From Synaphobranchus kaupii (Eukaryota; Chordata; Actinopteri; Anguilliformes; Synaphobranchidae), in contig CM056383.1 of assembly GCA_029718625.1 (NCBI GenBank), forward strand, positions 71,882,703 to 71,946,702: DNA of 64,000 nt. Reading direction: 5' to 3'. Positions 1-25,042 of this stretch are shown in pieces; the stretch's first letter is position 1, and every line of letters starts with the position of its first letter. The translations under genes and the position numbers were made by a program. The notes beneath the pieces are model-generated. The model did not search any database, was not told the origin of the DNA, and worked only from the letters and a program-made list of their open reading frames with translations.

Positions 1-2271
1 CGACCTTTTCATCCTAAGTCATTCTAAAGGGAATTATTTCGCACCATTAGGTTATATTGTAATACGATGGAATGCTAGGCAACAATAGGATAGTTTGAGC
101 AAATTTTGAACATAACACAATCAATTGATTCGCTCACAAGTCATCTGTAACTCAGTGGCGTTACAAAAGTTACTCCGAAGAGTGTAGTATAGTCTCATGT
201 CCGCATGGATAGCCTATAGCTATCTAGCAAACGGCATACTCACAGCCCGGGCTACAGTTCTCCAATAAATAAATTATAGCGAAAGCCGAATACTAAAACC
301 ACTTTAAGAATAAACGCATGACTGAGTTCTCTCATAATGACAAGTATAGGCCCACCCATGCGTAGGCTATATTGTGTTAATGAAGCCAATTAAAATCAAA
401 CGAACCGTCGCTATTACCAATACAGTTTAATCAGTGTGCTTAATGCATAACGGAAGACACAGCGTGGGCCATGATTTTTGTATTACAATGTATTACAACG
501 CGATACTCCTACATAGCCTAAGCTACCACAACATCCTTCCATTTGCTGGCAGAGCTGAACACAAATATTTCACAAGCTACAGCACTTACAGGTTTCTTTC
601 GTTTCCATAAAAACAGACCAGTTCTCAATAAAGACAACCAACGAAACTCTAAACGCAACAGCCACTCCTGGAATAGGACAAACCGAAGAAGAAGAGTTAG
701 GTTTACAATTGACTGGTCCTATTTCAATTAACTAGAACGTCAGCATCAAATAATTGGTAAACTACGGTAAGCTACAGCAACTAACCTCCGAATCGAGAGC
801 ACGTCACCTGCACGTTGTGTCCTCGCGCTGCATGGCTAATAAACATAATGTGGCCTATGAAACAATAGAAAAGTTCACCGTTATTTTTTGTGATGCCACA
901 TAGTGTTTTCTTTCCAGATATTTACTCTGTGGTTGCAACTTGAATATCACGTTGGATGTTCTTAGGGCTGTTCTAGCCTATTTATCAAACATTGAAGCCC
1001 GAAAACAAGAAACAAGCCGATTCATTGCAAACTTGCTCCACACGAAAGCACTTTGACACCCCCTACCGTTGATAGAAAAATAAATTAAAAAAGCATAGCC
1101 TATTCATAATTTTTAAACTATCAAAGCCACGGCTATCATAATTACTAGCCCATTTTTTGCAGTACAAACTGGGTAAGGATTCATGAGAAAACTAAAACGG
1201 CATTGTAATAATTGCAAGGCTATCCCACGACTCTCATATGATTGCTAATTAAGTTATGAGCGCGCACCTATAATCTGACGGGAAGAGTTAGATGTTATAT
1301 GTGAAGTCGTTTATTTCAAATACTTACGAAAGGAGGTATCCGCGGTATCCTCGGTGGTTACAGCACACAAGCCCCGCAGCCTCTGCAGGTGTTGGGTGAA
1401 AAGGAGGTGTTGCGGAATGTTGGGAGGTCCTGCCGATCATTAGCGCCCACCTCCTATCTCTCACACCTCCCTGCTGAAAAATGTCTGTGGTAAATAGAAG
1501 TGCCGAAGAAGAACAAAATACACATTCTGCTTGTTGTAGGTTTTATTTTTTTAATTTGATTTTAATTTGGCCATTAAAAACAAACAAAAAAAATGCAGAC
1601 GCAAAAATCAAGTTGTCTACTACAGCTTTAAATTGATTTCTCCGTGTTTTTTTTTTAAATTGGTGGCATCCATTTCCCCTTCATCTCCTTGCATACAGTT
1701 AACATAAATTCTAGACCAACTAGGAAAGTTCTTTAATAATTTCTTGGACACAGTTAATGAAAAGCAGAGTGCTCTGGAAGCTAGAGCAGAATTGTGGCTT
1801 AAGTGAAGATAATAATGGTTTTGGAGGCAGATAGGTAGCTACCCCGTGGTTTTACAAAAACAAATCCACATTTCAGTTTCCATAATGCAACCAAACACCA
1901 AGCTCAAACTCGGAATGCTCTGAAAGGCCCCGGAGGACGGACGGAGGGAAGGCCGGACACAAAGCGCTGTTTACTTATTCTCTTTGCCGCGTTTTCACCG
2001 CAGGCCCCAATGAAAGTGGCGTGGTGCTGTCAAGGCCTTCTAGCAGCTGTGAAACGGGAAGGAGAGGTGGGGAGGGGCCACATTCTGTAGAGCGGGTGGT
2101 GCGGGCGGGTCAGACACACTCTGGCAGGCCTGTGAAATGGCCTGCTGTCTCTCTCCAAAGGCCTTGAAAAGCATCAGCTCTGTGCCAATGGACAACCTGT
2201 CCAGGACACACACTGCTGGCGAAGGGAGGGAGGGATGGAGGCCCACCCTGGGAGACTCGCACAGACAAGCA

Positions 2272-2490
2272 AACAGACACACACACACACACACACGCTC
2301 ATACAGACACACTCACGCATACGTGCACACTCATGCACAACGCACAAACATGCATACACACACGCGCGCACACAAACACGCACACACACACACACACACA
2401 CTCACGGACAAGTACAGCAACGCGGAACCATGCATGGACAGTTGGACACACACATGCACAAGTACACATACACACACTCACACACAAGCA
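2272..2490. repeat. Interrupted (AC)n microsatellite
   Basis: Runs of CA dinucleotides interspersed with ACGC, ACTC and ATGC words. The long open frames rich in His/Thr or Cys/Val on either strand are artefacts of this simple repeat. Confidence 0.9.
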
Positions 2491-3561
2491 TGTACACACA
2501 TTTTGCAGTACATGTCATTGTTAAATACTATCACAATGAATGCAAGAATAGGTCTCATGCAGTGCCGATATGTTGATTGCATTGAAACATGCTTTGAATT
2601 TTAGTCCAGTTTTTGGGGCATTTCGTTGGGAGTTCCACACTGAGGAGGAATTTGTATATTTTATGTCCAAACACCTTTTTGTGCACAGAGGACCACTGTC
2701 AAAAATGAGACCGCACGCAGGAATCTGAAGGATAAGAGAAAAAAAATTGGCTATAAACCGCTGGAAAAGCATCAGTTCTCTTTTTTAAGAGCTTTTATGA
2801 GGTTTACTGAACTCTGTGCACATTTGTATTTATGTTTTGGTCTATAAAAAAACAAACTCATTGCAGGTGAAGCAGGTTAATGCCTGTAAAATATGAACCA
2901 GAATGGAAGTGAGAACTAGCTTTTTTGACTGTTAAAATGACCATGTAGTTGTTCATGTTGAGTATCCATAAATCATTTTAAAGTATTCTGTGATATTTTA
3001 CTTTGGTAGTACAGTATTTTAATATTTATGTGAGGAAATGTCCATAAAGTAAATGTAAAAATGTACTAATTTCCATCAGTCAACATTGTCCCCAAGTTAA
3101 CCTTTCCTATATATGTGTGTACTGCAGCCAGATTTTTGTATTTGATATTATTAACAGGTTTGTAACTGAAAAATGTAACTGAAAAAAATACATAGCAATA
3201 CAGTAGTAGCCAAGTGGAACAAGGTCGAACAAACCACTACATTACACTATTGTTCACAACAGATGGATTGTGCCAATCCTTTATTCATTTCCATTTCTTA
3301 TGTTTTTGTTTTACTTTAACTTTAACCTGTACATTGGCTGTTGGAGAGTAGCTTCAACAAAGGCCCCGTGTCTCATTTTCCCCAGGAGAAGAAGGGAAAA
3401 GACAGAACAGGAGAGTAAAATGATATGGCGTACGCGGAAAAAATATTTATGAAGGAAAGGCTAGGCTGGGAAAATTAGAGCAAGAGAGGGTGAAAATGAA
3501 ACGTCAAGTTATGAAGATACAGTGATATGTAAGTATGTGATAAACAGGGGAGAGTGTAGGT

Positions 3562-3597
<36 letters not shown>

Positions 3598-4624
3598 GGG
3601 AGGGGGGAAGAGAGAGAGAGGGGGAGCTCAGTTCACTGTTAGTGATACTGCTGTGGAATGTTAGCACTGGTATTGAAGGCCAGAGTTTTTCTCTCTCTCT
3701 CGTTCTCTGTCCTTATTACTCCCTCTCCCTGGATCATGGAGAAGTGCCTATCTTTCCTCCTAATTGACTGACTGATTGAATCGTCCAGTGTGGGACCTCT
3801 CTCCACCCCCCTGCCCCCACCCCCACTCCCACTCCCCTGCTCCCGTCTAATTCTGACTAAGGTAAGTCTCTGACTGGGACGGCATGACACAGCATGGAAC
3901 AGTATCCCTATACCTGGAACATAGCATTGTGCCACATGCAGTCAAATAGTAGCACTCTCTCATGTTGTCTAACACTTTTTTTTTTAAAATGTTATTTAAT
4001 ATTCCCTTTTCATAATACAAATAGATATGGCATACATATCACTTGATATCATTGTTTATATTCACACTGCCGATAGCAAGCTAATGGTGTCCACAAAATA
4101 TGATGTACAACAACAACAAAAAATCTTCACTATGTCTGTATTACATAACATGCGTCCTAAATCTAGAAATGGTTGTGGCCATCAGAGAGTCTGGTGTAGG
4201 TTCGTACGGCATGAAAATCCAAGAGCTACTATGCATACAATTTGCATCCACCCTTTGAATTTTGGGACAGAACAAGAGTGTACCAGACAGCGATAGGTGC
4301 ATGTCACGCAACTGCTAGTAAGGCACTATATACACGTAACCACGAGGTTGTAGGTGACAATGCCTCGATTGGTCTGTGAGACTGGCCAGCAAGACCACGA
4401 CGTTTTTTTTGTTTACGTCTTGAGTTAGACTAACCTGCAGATTCACTGGTTCTGTTGGCCGCCTCTCTCTGCGAGAGGCAATCGAGGCAGGGGGAACTTG
4501 AAGACAGGAACAGGTGCTATATACATCAAAACCTCCCCCAGTTCTTAAAGAGCCCTCCTGCTCCAGTAGCAGTTAGCCACCAGCTCTCCGAACAAATGTG
4601 ATTTTTTCCTGTTGCTTGTGCTAA

Positions 4625-4775
4625 CGTTCAATTCAATTAAATTTTATTTGTATAGCGCTTTTTTACAGAGAACTGTCACAAAAACGCTGCACAGGGAAAC
4701 AGAAGGAAAATTGAGCAAAAAACCAGGCCTTAGCCCCCAACCAGCAAAACGAGGTAAAAAAAACTGGGAGGTAAC
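4625..4775 (-). mobile_element. Retroposon 3' tail (teleost LINE/SINE type), reverse orientation
   Basis: The + strand reads TCAATTCAATTAAATTTTAT then TTGTATAGCGCTTTTTTACA. This is the reverse complement of the tail common to many fish retroposons, in which a 'gcgctatacaaataaa' motif is followed by a short tandem end. Family assignment is from memory. Confidence 0.5.
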
Positions 4776-5715
4776 GTTGGCTCGTGTGAGTCAGCGGTGT
4801 GCTCCAATAGTTTTTCTTCCCTTGGATTATTTGAACATTTTCCATTATCACTTTACTAAAAGTGAGTGCTTTGATCCGAAGGGAATAAAACTGGATGCAC
4901 TTTTATCAGCCAAATATACATTTATGTCATTTCAGTACTGTCCACAAAAGGCCTATTTAGCATTATGTTTATGTACACAGGCCTAGGCCAATTCATATAA
5001 CGTTGTTTGTAGCTGGCTCGAATTTAGCTAACTAGTAGCTAGCTAGGTAACGTAAAGTCAAAAACCACCTGACACAGAACCAGTCCTAGCTAATGTTAAT
5101 TAGCCACCTTCCGAAATTCTAGAGACATTCCAGCTAGCTACATTGTTTGACAGATACTTTGGTTTGCTAGTCTGGGTGCCATAAGTCACTTCACAAAGGA
5201 GTGTGAGCTTACCTCTTTCCATAACTAATAGCTAGCATCTTTATTGCCGAAAATGGCACCGTCCTCCCGCCAAAGTACAACCTGTCAATCAAACAGCCAT
5301 TGGAGCGTTCCATTTCACTTACTGTAGAGGGGGCATGGTTCCGATTTACGTTATTTAGAAGTAAAAGAACAAATATAAGTATTATACAGCAACATTTATA
5401 TTACAGGATGTAAATTAATTTACCTCAGTTCAATGTAGGCCAGACTTGAGTGGCACGGTGATTTTTGGCGCGCTAGTGTATCAGAGTGAATTGGTTCAGT
5501 TGTGTTTTTTCTCCAGCAGGGAGAGCTACAGTGGAACAGAACTGGCAGCTGCCTGGAGGCCGATCGATCGCTCGACGAATGGTCCGCTGGTCCAAGGAGC
5601 CTGCTGTGGTACTCAAGTTCGAATAGTTTAACGTTATCTTCGTCTTAATCAGTTACAAATATTAATCTAATTTACGTCTGTTCTAGATTAATATTCAATC
5701 AAGCCGATTCCTAAG

Positions 5716-16233
<10,518 letters not shown>

Positions 16234-16424
16234 GAGCAGGGAGCTGTGCGGGCGGGGCGGGGCCGCAGAGCTGGGCCTCCGTCCCCCAAGACAATCTGGA
16301 GAGAGAGAGAGGGGGGGGGGGGGGGTGGACAGGAAGACTCAATGACAGCAGTTTGACATCTGGATGAACCAGGCAAGCCTTAAATCCTTACCCTCATGAA
16401 CATGAACCACGCTCCCATCCAATC

Positions 16425-16640
16425 CTAAAGGCCTCACCTCTAAGATGTCAACCCTGTACTCATCCGACTCTTAAACGCTGACCACCAAGATATCAACCCA
16501 ACACTCACCAGCTCTTAAGCCCTGACCACCAAGATATCAACCCAACACTCACCAGCTCTTAAGCCCTGACCACCAAGATATCAACCCAACACTCACCAGC
16601 TCTTAAGGCCTGACCCGTTATATCAACCCTACACTCTTTC
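16425..16640. repeat. 44-bp tandem repeat in the BOLL 3' UTR/flank, about 4 copies
   Basis: The unit is built of CCCTGACCACCAAGATATCA then ACCCAACACTCACCAGCTCT and TAAG; outer copies are diverged. Confidence 0.8.
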
Positions 16641-16772
16641 AACGCATAAAGCCAAATCCCCAACACATGAACTACGCCCCCCATTCAACCACGAAAGCTG
16701 TACCCCAGAAACATCGACACTGCGCCCATCGAGCTCTTATATTCCTCCCTTAAAATGATCAACCCTGCGTCA

Positions 16773-16810
16773 AGTCACGTCACGTCACGTCACGTCACGT
16801 CACGTCAAGT
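16773..16810. repeat. (CACGT)n short tandem repeat
   Basis: AAGTCACGTCACGTCACGTC: a 5-bp unit repeated about seven times, creating overlapping ACGT cores. Confidence 0.85.
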
Positions 16811-17999
16811 CAAACAACAGACACGGCGCGGGCTCAGGTATGTCTATACCATTCGCATCGTGTTTCCCTCTGGCTTCAGTCAACCGAAGCGAGGCCCTTG
16901 TCCGTTTTGCCCCTCGCGACTGCATCAAAACCAAAACACCATCCCAGACATTAGTCCTGTGATGTCGCTCAGGGAGGAAGTCCCCTGACTACAGGGTCTG
17001 CGTGCATTGCTGTGGCAGGGGGAGCCAATTTACTAGTGTTATATTGCGTATGTATGTACTGAATGCTTTTTGTGAAATGCAGGCTAATAATTGCTTTGTA
17101 GGGCAGTTTTCCTAGAAAAAAATGGTTTCTGTTAGTGGAGCATAATGGTTGCAAATTTGCTTGCGAGCATGGCTTCAATGACAGATTTTGGGCCGTTATA
17201 ATCGAATTGATCCAAATGCACTGAATTTTATACAGACGCCACCCAGTGGTGGACTTGTGTAAGGACCCTGCCACTCTAAAAACCTGTTTGCGTCTCTCAC
17301 ATAACTCTTATATTTAGTTATTTTGTTCAGCACAATATTAATATCTTTTTTTTTAATGTATCTGTATTTTATAAAAGGAGTATATAATATCCATTTTATT
17401 TTGTTGTAAGAGCCAGTAGCTTAATTTTTTCTTATATGTAGAAGAAATGTTCTTAAATGAAAGTAATCTTTTATTTAAAAAATGAGACACTTTAGTGTTT
17501 CTTAATTTTTTTACTTTTATTTCAAAGTCTACTGTGAAAAGGAAGTATTTATTTTTCAAGAATTATTTTGACCTTGAATTTCTTCTAAAATTAATTTTGT
17601 AAAAGGCTTTTTGGTAGAAGTTGCAGGCATTACCCTTTTTGGGTTACTACAGTCCAATACCCGAAAAAGTGAAACTGCTACTTGCCTTCACAATTCAACA
17701 CAGTCCTTTCCCTCAGTTCACAGTGCCAACAACAGGGGGCGCTGCTTTGTTATTTATTACAGATGTAATGCAAACTTAAGAAAACTTGTGTGAACTTGCT
17801 GAGTGCCGTGAATGTGTGTGTGTGTGTGTGTGTGTGCAGCAGTGTGTGAAGAGAAGAATGTGTGTGTGTGTGTGCATGTGTGAGTGTGTGTGTGCAGCAG
17901 TGTGTGAAGAGAAGAATGAGGAATGTGTGTGTTATGCAGACACACCTGTTTCTTTTACGGCAGTGACAGCTCTTCAGCTGGCAGGCCTGAGTCTCTCCC

Positions 18000-18360
18000 C
18001 ATTGGCCCCTGCCATAGATACAGGCTGAAAAACAGTCATTGGCCCCTGCCATAGATACAGGCTGAAAAACCGCCATTGGCCCCTGCCATAGACACAGGCT
18101 GAAAAACAACCATTGGCCCCTGCCATAGACACAGGCTGAAAAACAGCCAGTGGCCCCTGCCATAAATACAGGCTGATAAACAGCCATTGGCCCCTGCCAT
18201 AGATACAGGCTGAAAAACAGCCATTGGCCCCTGCCATAGATACAGGCTGAAAAACAGCCATTGGCCCCTGCCATAGATACAGGCTGAAAAACAGCCATTG
18301 GCCCCTGCCATAGATACAGGCTGAAAAACAGCCATTCGCCCCTGCCATAGATACAGGCTG
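18000..18360. repeat. 37-bp minisatellite, about 10 copies
   Basis: The unit is CATTGGCCCCTGCCATAGAT then ACAGGCTGAAAAACAGC. Both strands have open frames reading degenerate repeats; there is no sign of coding use. Confidence 0.92.
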
Positions 18361-20699
18361 CCTGATAGATTGCCCGTTCCTCACCCTATTTACACTTAAC
18401 TACCACATTTTAAATCCCGTTTTAGTCTTGTCTGACTTTGCGTCTGAATCTGAAAAACTTAAATTCCCACAATCCCTGGTTATGACTACGGAATGGGCCT
18501 CTTCTTCTGTGGTTCGGGGGTTATCTTCCTCCACTTTTCCTTTGCAGATAGTCTCCTTTCATAGAGGTGTAGACCAGGTCTTTGCCATCTCTTGCTAATC
18601 AGACCAGCCCCCGAACCTCATGGTGTCAGACCTGAATATTGAACACTTAGCTTGTCAGGATCCTCAAATCCTCAAATTAAGCTCTAGTTCATGATTTAGC
18701 ATTAAAAAAGAAAGACCGGAGCACTTTTAAAAATCTCCCACATCAGGACTCATGATTTTACCAGCTCAGCGAATTGATTTTACATTTCCACACCCAGCCC
18801 TGCTCATCGAGGAAAGGAACAGATTACGATCTCAGACTGTTCAAGAGTCTTTGGACTGATGTTGAAAATGCAGCTCCAAGTCCTACCTTTTGTACTCACC
18901 TGTCCAAAGTTTTCTAACGTTATTCTTGGGCATAAAAGGCACCTCGGTAGAGTGAAATTCACCAGATGCTTGGTATTTCTTTGCATGATTTGTATATAAT
19001 TGATATGCAAGACATACTAACAGTGCAGTCGTACGGACAATAGTACGAATACTTCAAATGCTGAAGAGGCTCCAAAATAACGTAAGGAAATCTGATAACT
19101 GAAGTTACTTGCTTTTTTGGAAGCAAGGGACAGGATTCATTGATAAATATTGACTGTAAACTAAATCCACTTTCTTATTTGAGCCTCTTTCAAGATGGTT
19201 ACTGTTTAAGATATCCCCGTCATTTATTTGTACTTTTTGGTTCACAATTTTGAATGTGTATTTTTTGTGAAAGAAAATTATTGTGATGGTTTTTTTTTTT
19301 GTTGTTGTTTTTACTTTGTAAAGAATATTCTCTGTGGCATAAGCGGGCACATAAACATTTCACACCTTTGAGGTAATATTGAAGCGGCATGACTAAAGTG
19401 CTACAGAAAGACTTAGAGAAGGTTGTGCGTTAGTAACAAATTGTCTCCTCATTTTTCGAAAAACCTTTGGGCGCCAACTGATAGAGCCATCGTGGTTCAT
19501 TCGTATTCATATGCAGTTGGCCGCCAAATGGGTTTTTTACCTCTGCTTCTCCTTAATCATTTCAGTTTTATACATCGGCAAGTACTTTTCTAAAAGCTAT
19601 TTTATCAGAGAATTGAGCAACTTTTTTTTACAGAATCTATCACACACATGTATCACACAGAAAAACCATAAGTAAGCCTGGTTTATGGAACGTAATGTTT
19701 ATTTTTTATTTAGTGATGATCACACTTTTTAAACTATATTGGTAATGCATAAAGCAAAAATAAAGCAATAGGAGAGAGATGGTTCATATTTCTCAACTGC
19801 AGTATTACAGGTATTATTACAACAGAATATGTATTGTAAAACAATTTAATGTAAAAAAAAAAAAAACTGAATCAAATGTATGGTCGCATCATCCGTTAAC
19901 ATTAACAAACAAGTACTTTTGTGTCAAATTGAAGTTTTATAGGGTCATGTTCTCTCTGAATCTGGCTACACTGACAAAAACCCCGCTCTAAAAACACAGT
20001 GATGTACTTACCGCTCATCTGAGAGAATTTACTGCGTTTTCTGGAGTGGATCTTGAATTCAAAGGGTTTTTTTTTTGTTTTGTTTTGTTCAAAATGTGAA
20101 GGGGTGTGAGCAGCTGTTGCTGCTAATTTCAACTGTCAACACGTATTCAGACACTAAATCAGACACGTATTCTGCTCAAGGATTTTATTTAAATTTTTCA
20201 AGAGGAGCTTTTCTTATTTTCTCCTTGTTTCTTCTGTTCATCCATTTCCTTCCTTCCTTGCCCTTCCCGCCTTTTGTTGGGTTTGGGCGACTCGTCAGTA
20301 GCAGGCGGCTAACACACAACCGCTTTCCAAGTGCCCTTTGAACTCTGCCATCACTGGGACAGGTTAGCTGTGCAAAAAGCTGTTGAGTTGAGTTCAAGGT
20401 CTTTGGGTCATTGGGTGGCAGCCTTTGTCTTGTCGCGTCCCAATGCAGTGAATCTAAATTATCTTAGTAATCCATATTGTCTTAAATTAAAGGTTTTTAA
20501 TTATTTATACCACCCAGAAGTCACTAACAGTCTTCACTTTTGTAATCCCGCCCAGTAGAGCCCGACCTTTGACCCTCCCAGCTGATTCATATTTGTTGTC
20601 AAGCTGAATGCGTTGCTTGACCTCAAGGGTGACTTCCGTAGACACAAGCTTAGAAAATCGTATTCTAAGGGCGCTGGCTTACATGCGGTCCTGTACTTC

Positions 20700-20860
20700 G
20701 GGCTTGATTTACTAAGACTTTCAGCGTGTGCAAAACCTTTTAGCGCGCAAAACCAACCAATAGCATGACCAATGATTGGTCATGGTATTTGTTTTGCACC
20801 AATCATTGGTTGTGTTATTAGAGGTTTTGCACACGCTACAGGTCTTAGTAAATCAAGCCC
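20700..20860. mobile_element. Palindromic MITE with GGGCTTGATTTACTAAGAC ends
   Basis: Left end GGGCTTGATTTACTAAGACT; right end GTCTTAGTAAATCAAGCCC. The arms continue inward (TGTGCAAAAC / GTTTTGCACA, CAATGATTGGT). About 160 bp, non-coding. Confidence 0.8.
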
Positions 20861-21811
20861 ATAGTGTAAAAGTACTTCACAGTCTCAGCCTGTTAAGCCA
20901 TTGGGACTGGTGCAAGACATGGCACATTTTTGTACTCATCGCAAGGCATGTGTGTGTCTGCGTCTTCCCCTCAACTCAAATCTTGACTGCAGATCTTGAC
21001 TTGGCTTCTGGGAAATTGGGCTCACAGGCTTTTGTATACGCACTCCTAAACCAGTCTCAGCGTCTCCGTGGCAAGCCCAATCGCCAGCTTGGCCAATGTC
21101 CATTTCCTCTACACCCAGTCAGCACACTCCTCCTATTGGTCCAGATGCCCCCATGTGACACGCCGGGGCCCAACAGGGCATCGCATGCGACAGGCTCCCG
21201 TTGCAGGCGGAGACGGAGGGAAGGAATCTCGCAGCCGTAGTTGCGCAGCACTGCCTGCAAACAAAGGTTTTCTTCAACAGGGTTTTTTTTATGGTAAATA
21301 GTTCTGTATGCTGAGGATTGTAACATTTTTATTTGCACACCACAAGCTTTTGAGGTTCGTTTTATTTGCATGCCACAAGCTTTTGACTCATTTCTGTCAC
21401 GTTCTCTTTGTTCTCAGGAGTCTAAAATACTTTGTGCGCCATTTAATTAAAGGGGTTGCCTTTTTTTTTGTGTTCAAAAGAAAAATTGTTTTGTAAAAGG
21501 AAAGTGATAAATAAAAGTGTTTTTCTGTGAAACTGCGGCCTTTTATGCAATCTCGTTTATGGTACCATTTACAGAGCGTTTTGCCAAAATGACAACATGG
21601 TTCATTCATTTTTGATCCAGTCTGGTTTTGAGGAGATGCAGGCATGGGTAGAATTCCACAGATGCGGCAATAAGGGGACTAATTGATATTCACAGAAGTT
21701 CGTTTCTGCGACAGGCCTTAAGATAAACGGTGGGAAGGGGGGGTTGGGGGGAGGGCACCTGGGGGTGGATTGCGCACCAGAGCATGCAGCTGGGGAGCTG
21801 CTCCTGTTAAC

Positions 21812-22178
21812 CTCTCTGCCGTTCCAGCCTGCTCACTGGCATGTTAGCCTCTGCCGTTCCATCCTGCTCACTGGCATGTTAGCCTCTCTGCCGTTCCACC
21901 CTGCTCACTGGCATGTTAGCCTCTCTGCCATTCCACCCTGCTCACTGGCATGTTAGCCTCTCTGCCGTTCCACCCTGCTCACTGGCATGTTAGCCTCTCT
22001 GCCGTTCCACCCTGCTCACTGGCATGTTAGCCTCTCTGCCGTTCCACCCTGCTCACTGGCATGTTAGCCTCTCTGCTGTTCCACCCTGCTCACTGGCATC
22101 TTAGCCTCTCTGCCGTTCCACCCTGCTCACTGGCATGTTAGCCTCTCTGCCGTTCCACCCTGCTCACTGGCATGTTAG
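21812..22178. repeat. 37-bp minisatellite, about 10 copies
   Basis: The unit is CTCTCTGCCGTTCCACCCTG then CTCACTGGCATGTTAGC. It is unrelated in sequence to the 37-bp repeat at 18000. Confidence 0.92.
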
Positions 22179-22759
22179 TGAAACCTAAATCATTCCACTG
22201 CTGCATACTGCGAATGTGCAGCTGTCCTTTCAGTATTTTCATATGTGTGTCTGTGAATAGTGTGTACTCGGGGTGTGAGTGTCGGGGTGTACTCCTGTTC
22301 CTGTAATTGTGTGTGTGTGTGTGTGTGTGTGTGAATAGTGTGTACATGTTGGGGTGTAATCCTGTGCACTTGTCTTGTGTGTGTGTATAGTGTGTACATG
22401 TTGGGGTGTAATCTTGTGCATGTAATTGTGTGTGTGTGTGTGTCTGTTGTTTGTAACTCTTTCGGAAAGGATCAAGCGGACAGGAAGTTACTGGGGTCCC
22501 TCTGAGTACTCCCTGTTTTTTGAAGACAGAATCAACTTTGTCCAGAAGCCTAGATTAGTTTTTGTTTGTTTTTGCCTGATTACTCGCCTTTGAAGGCTTT
22601 GAACTTCAACAGCTGATATAGGAACAATTCTCTGAACCCCCTAAACCGAACCCCTAAACCGAACCCCAACCAGTGTACAAAGTAAGGCTTAATCTGATCC
22701 AGGACCATCAGTAGGGTCACATAATGTATTTATACTCCACTCGTATATTCGACCGGTCT

Positions 22760-22975
22760 GACATCTCTTACAAAAAAGACGTTTATAAAAGTTAGACTTA
22801 AATACACTGAGAAGTTCATAAATGGTCTACTTAAAGTATCGTTCCAGTAATTACTTTTAAGTATACTTAAAATGGGCCAGTTTAGTTTTATAAAGTACTT
22901 TAAAATGTACTTAAAAATAAACTTGGTGAACTTAAGTATACTTTTATGTACTATTTTTTGTGTAAGGGGTGTCCT
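22760..22975. mobile_element. Palindromic MITE with CCCTTACAC-type ends
   Basis: Left CTCTTACAAAAAAGACG and right TACTATTTTTTGTGTAAGGG are inverted relatives; the arms continue as ACTTAAGTATACTTTT / TTTTAAGTATACTTAAAAT. About 210 bp, AT-rich, non-coding. Confidence 0.65.
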
Positions 22976-25042
22976 AAGTCCCTCTGCTCCCAAACGTCCT
23001 CATTACTTGTCCACCCTCTGCATTAGGAGGGGGTTGAGTGAGCTGGACGTTAAAAGGTTGGTCAATAAGGACCCCCCTCTCTCTCTCTCTTGGCCATGGG
23101 CAGGCAGATGGAAGGCAAAACAAACATGGTAGGAGGTCACTTTATGACCCCTGTTCCCTGCCACCACCTGGTTTCCATTATAGCACAGTCAGGGGGATAG
23201 TCTAAGCAGAAACAAGTCAACATCCCCCAACCACTAACATTGTAGCCAATGAGTTAAACTCGTTAAAAATTTAAATTTTTAATTATTTAAATGTCTGGCC
23301 ATGTTATTATCTATTTATATTTGTCATTAATATTCTACTTTAGCATGCCACAAATTGACTGAGGGATAGTTCTAAGTTAGCACTTGTCTAGAGAAAATGT
23401 GTGTTGGTTTTTAGCATCACAATAGAAGTGTTTCAAAAGGACATTTTGACACACATTCTGTGACCCTGAAGAGAGAAGATCTGCACATTGCGGTACTGTC
23501 ACACAGTAGTGTACTTTGTGCTGTGTTTAGGTGTAGGTGTGACTGTAGTTGTGTATTATAAATGTTGTGTTTAGTTGTAGGTGTAGTTGTGTATTATAAA
23601 TGTTGTGTTTAGTTGTAGGTGTGACTGGAATGTGGGTCTGGTCTGATCCTGCTCCCATTAATCCTTCTCACATCAAATGACAGCACACATACCAAAGGTA
23701 GCTTACCTGTTTTACGCCCAAGACTTATGGCACCCGAACGATGCAACTCTTTTCTACACAGGTTGTGTAATCGTTTAAGAAAACCTTGCAATCTGTTTGA
23801 GTTTTTTCTATTAGTACCCTGACAGATTGTCTATTGACAATCATTGACAGATTGACAGATACCAGTGGTAAATCCAGATGAATTTGAGCCACACAGTTGC
23901 CAGAAAGGGTTGGGGGTGGGTGGACATTGAAGAGAAGAGGGCTCTGATTTTGCTACAAGGTGGCATAAAGACAGTGTTTGGTGTACTGTGGAGGGGGGGG
24001 GGGGGGGGTGTCTGTGTGTGGCTCCTACATCTGGGGCATGTTAGTACACCCTGCTTGAAACATGAACCCGATCATAAGGCTTTGAACCAGTAAAAAAAAA
24101 ACACAATGGGCACCAGCTTCCGTCAGTACTGGCTGGGCAGGTTGCACGCCTGTCATTGTGAATTCTGGGTGTTTACATATTTAATTTTTTTTGCCCCTGC
24201 CACTCAAATCCTGGTTGATGTGAATGAAGCATGAAAAAAAAGAAAAGGAGACCAAATAAAACTAGGTTCTTGTTGTTTGAGCAATAAAAAATTTAAAAAA
24301 GATAACTTCCTCTGTGTTAGGAGAGAGGGACTGGAGGTCTAGGTGTCTGGTAAGCATGCTGGGTAGTCTCCTTGGAAACGGGGATGAGGGCTGCTCTGTT
24401 ATTGGATGATGCAATACGACAGGAATGTGGGGGCAGAGGGGCCCTCACAAACACATGGGGGGGGGGGGGGGCGGTTTGCGGGTCAGACTGACAGCTCACA
24501 GTACCCTGGGGTGGGGGTTTGGGGGTGAGACTGACAGCTCACAGTACCCTGGGGTGGGGAGGGGGTTGGTGTGATTTCTGACCTGGAACACTGAAGAATT
24601 ACACTACCCTGTCACTGCTGTTTTACTGCCTACATCCTACCTTCACTGGGAGTCAACCCCACGATACATCAGCAGGCCCCGGTCTTAGCATATTGGGGTA
24701 ATTCACTCTCCGAGCACTGGGGCATCTTGGCTAAATTGACATGGTTTTAACTGATCTTTGTGGAGTTGCCTGTTTTAAGAAGTACATTTGAAACCCTACA
24801 AATCTATTGACAGAGCAAAATGAGGGGGGTGTTGAGACCTCATGAAAGGCCCTTTTGGGTGCAGTGAGATGCCCCCCACACACTCATAGGCTTCCCTGCT
24901 CACTGGATCCTAGTTCTGCTTAGAGTTAATTTGCCATGGTAACCAGGACCTGCCCTCATCTTGCCCCCTTTCACTTCAAATTTAGTGAGTAAAGCCCAGA
25001 CCCAGGAAAGGAAGTGCTCTATGTCCATCACTAAGGCTAGAG

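Larger units (their letters stand above)
1..5715. other. Upstream region of BOLL with no recognisable gene
   Basis: I see no conserved coding exon or RNA gene here. The short open frames lack codon structure or recognisable motifs. Contents are AT-rich single-copy DNA, an (AC)n-rich tract at about 2272-2490, a (GA)n tract at 3561-3622, and a reverse-oriented retroposon tail at about 4625-4775. From about 4980 the sequence is rich in GCTAGC/AACGTTA-type words common in fish DNA. The BOLL promoter should lie in the last few hundred bases, but I see no clear TATA box. In human, PLCL1 lies on this side of BOLL; none of its coding sequence is recognisable here. Confidence 0.6.

Noticed and set aside
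2040..2604. Overlapping Cys/Val- and His/Thr-rich open frames
   Set aside because: Translations of an interrupted (AC)n microsatellite.
17750..18384. Open frames with FSACIYGRGQW-type repeats on the - strand
   Set aside because: Shadow of the 37-bp minisatellite.
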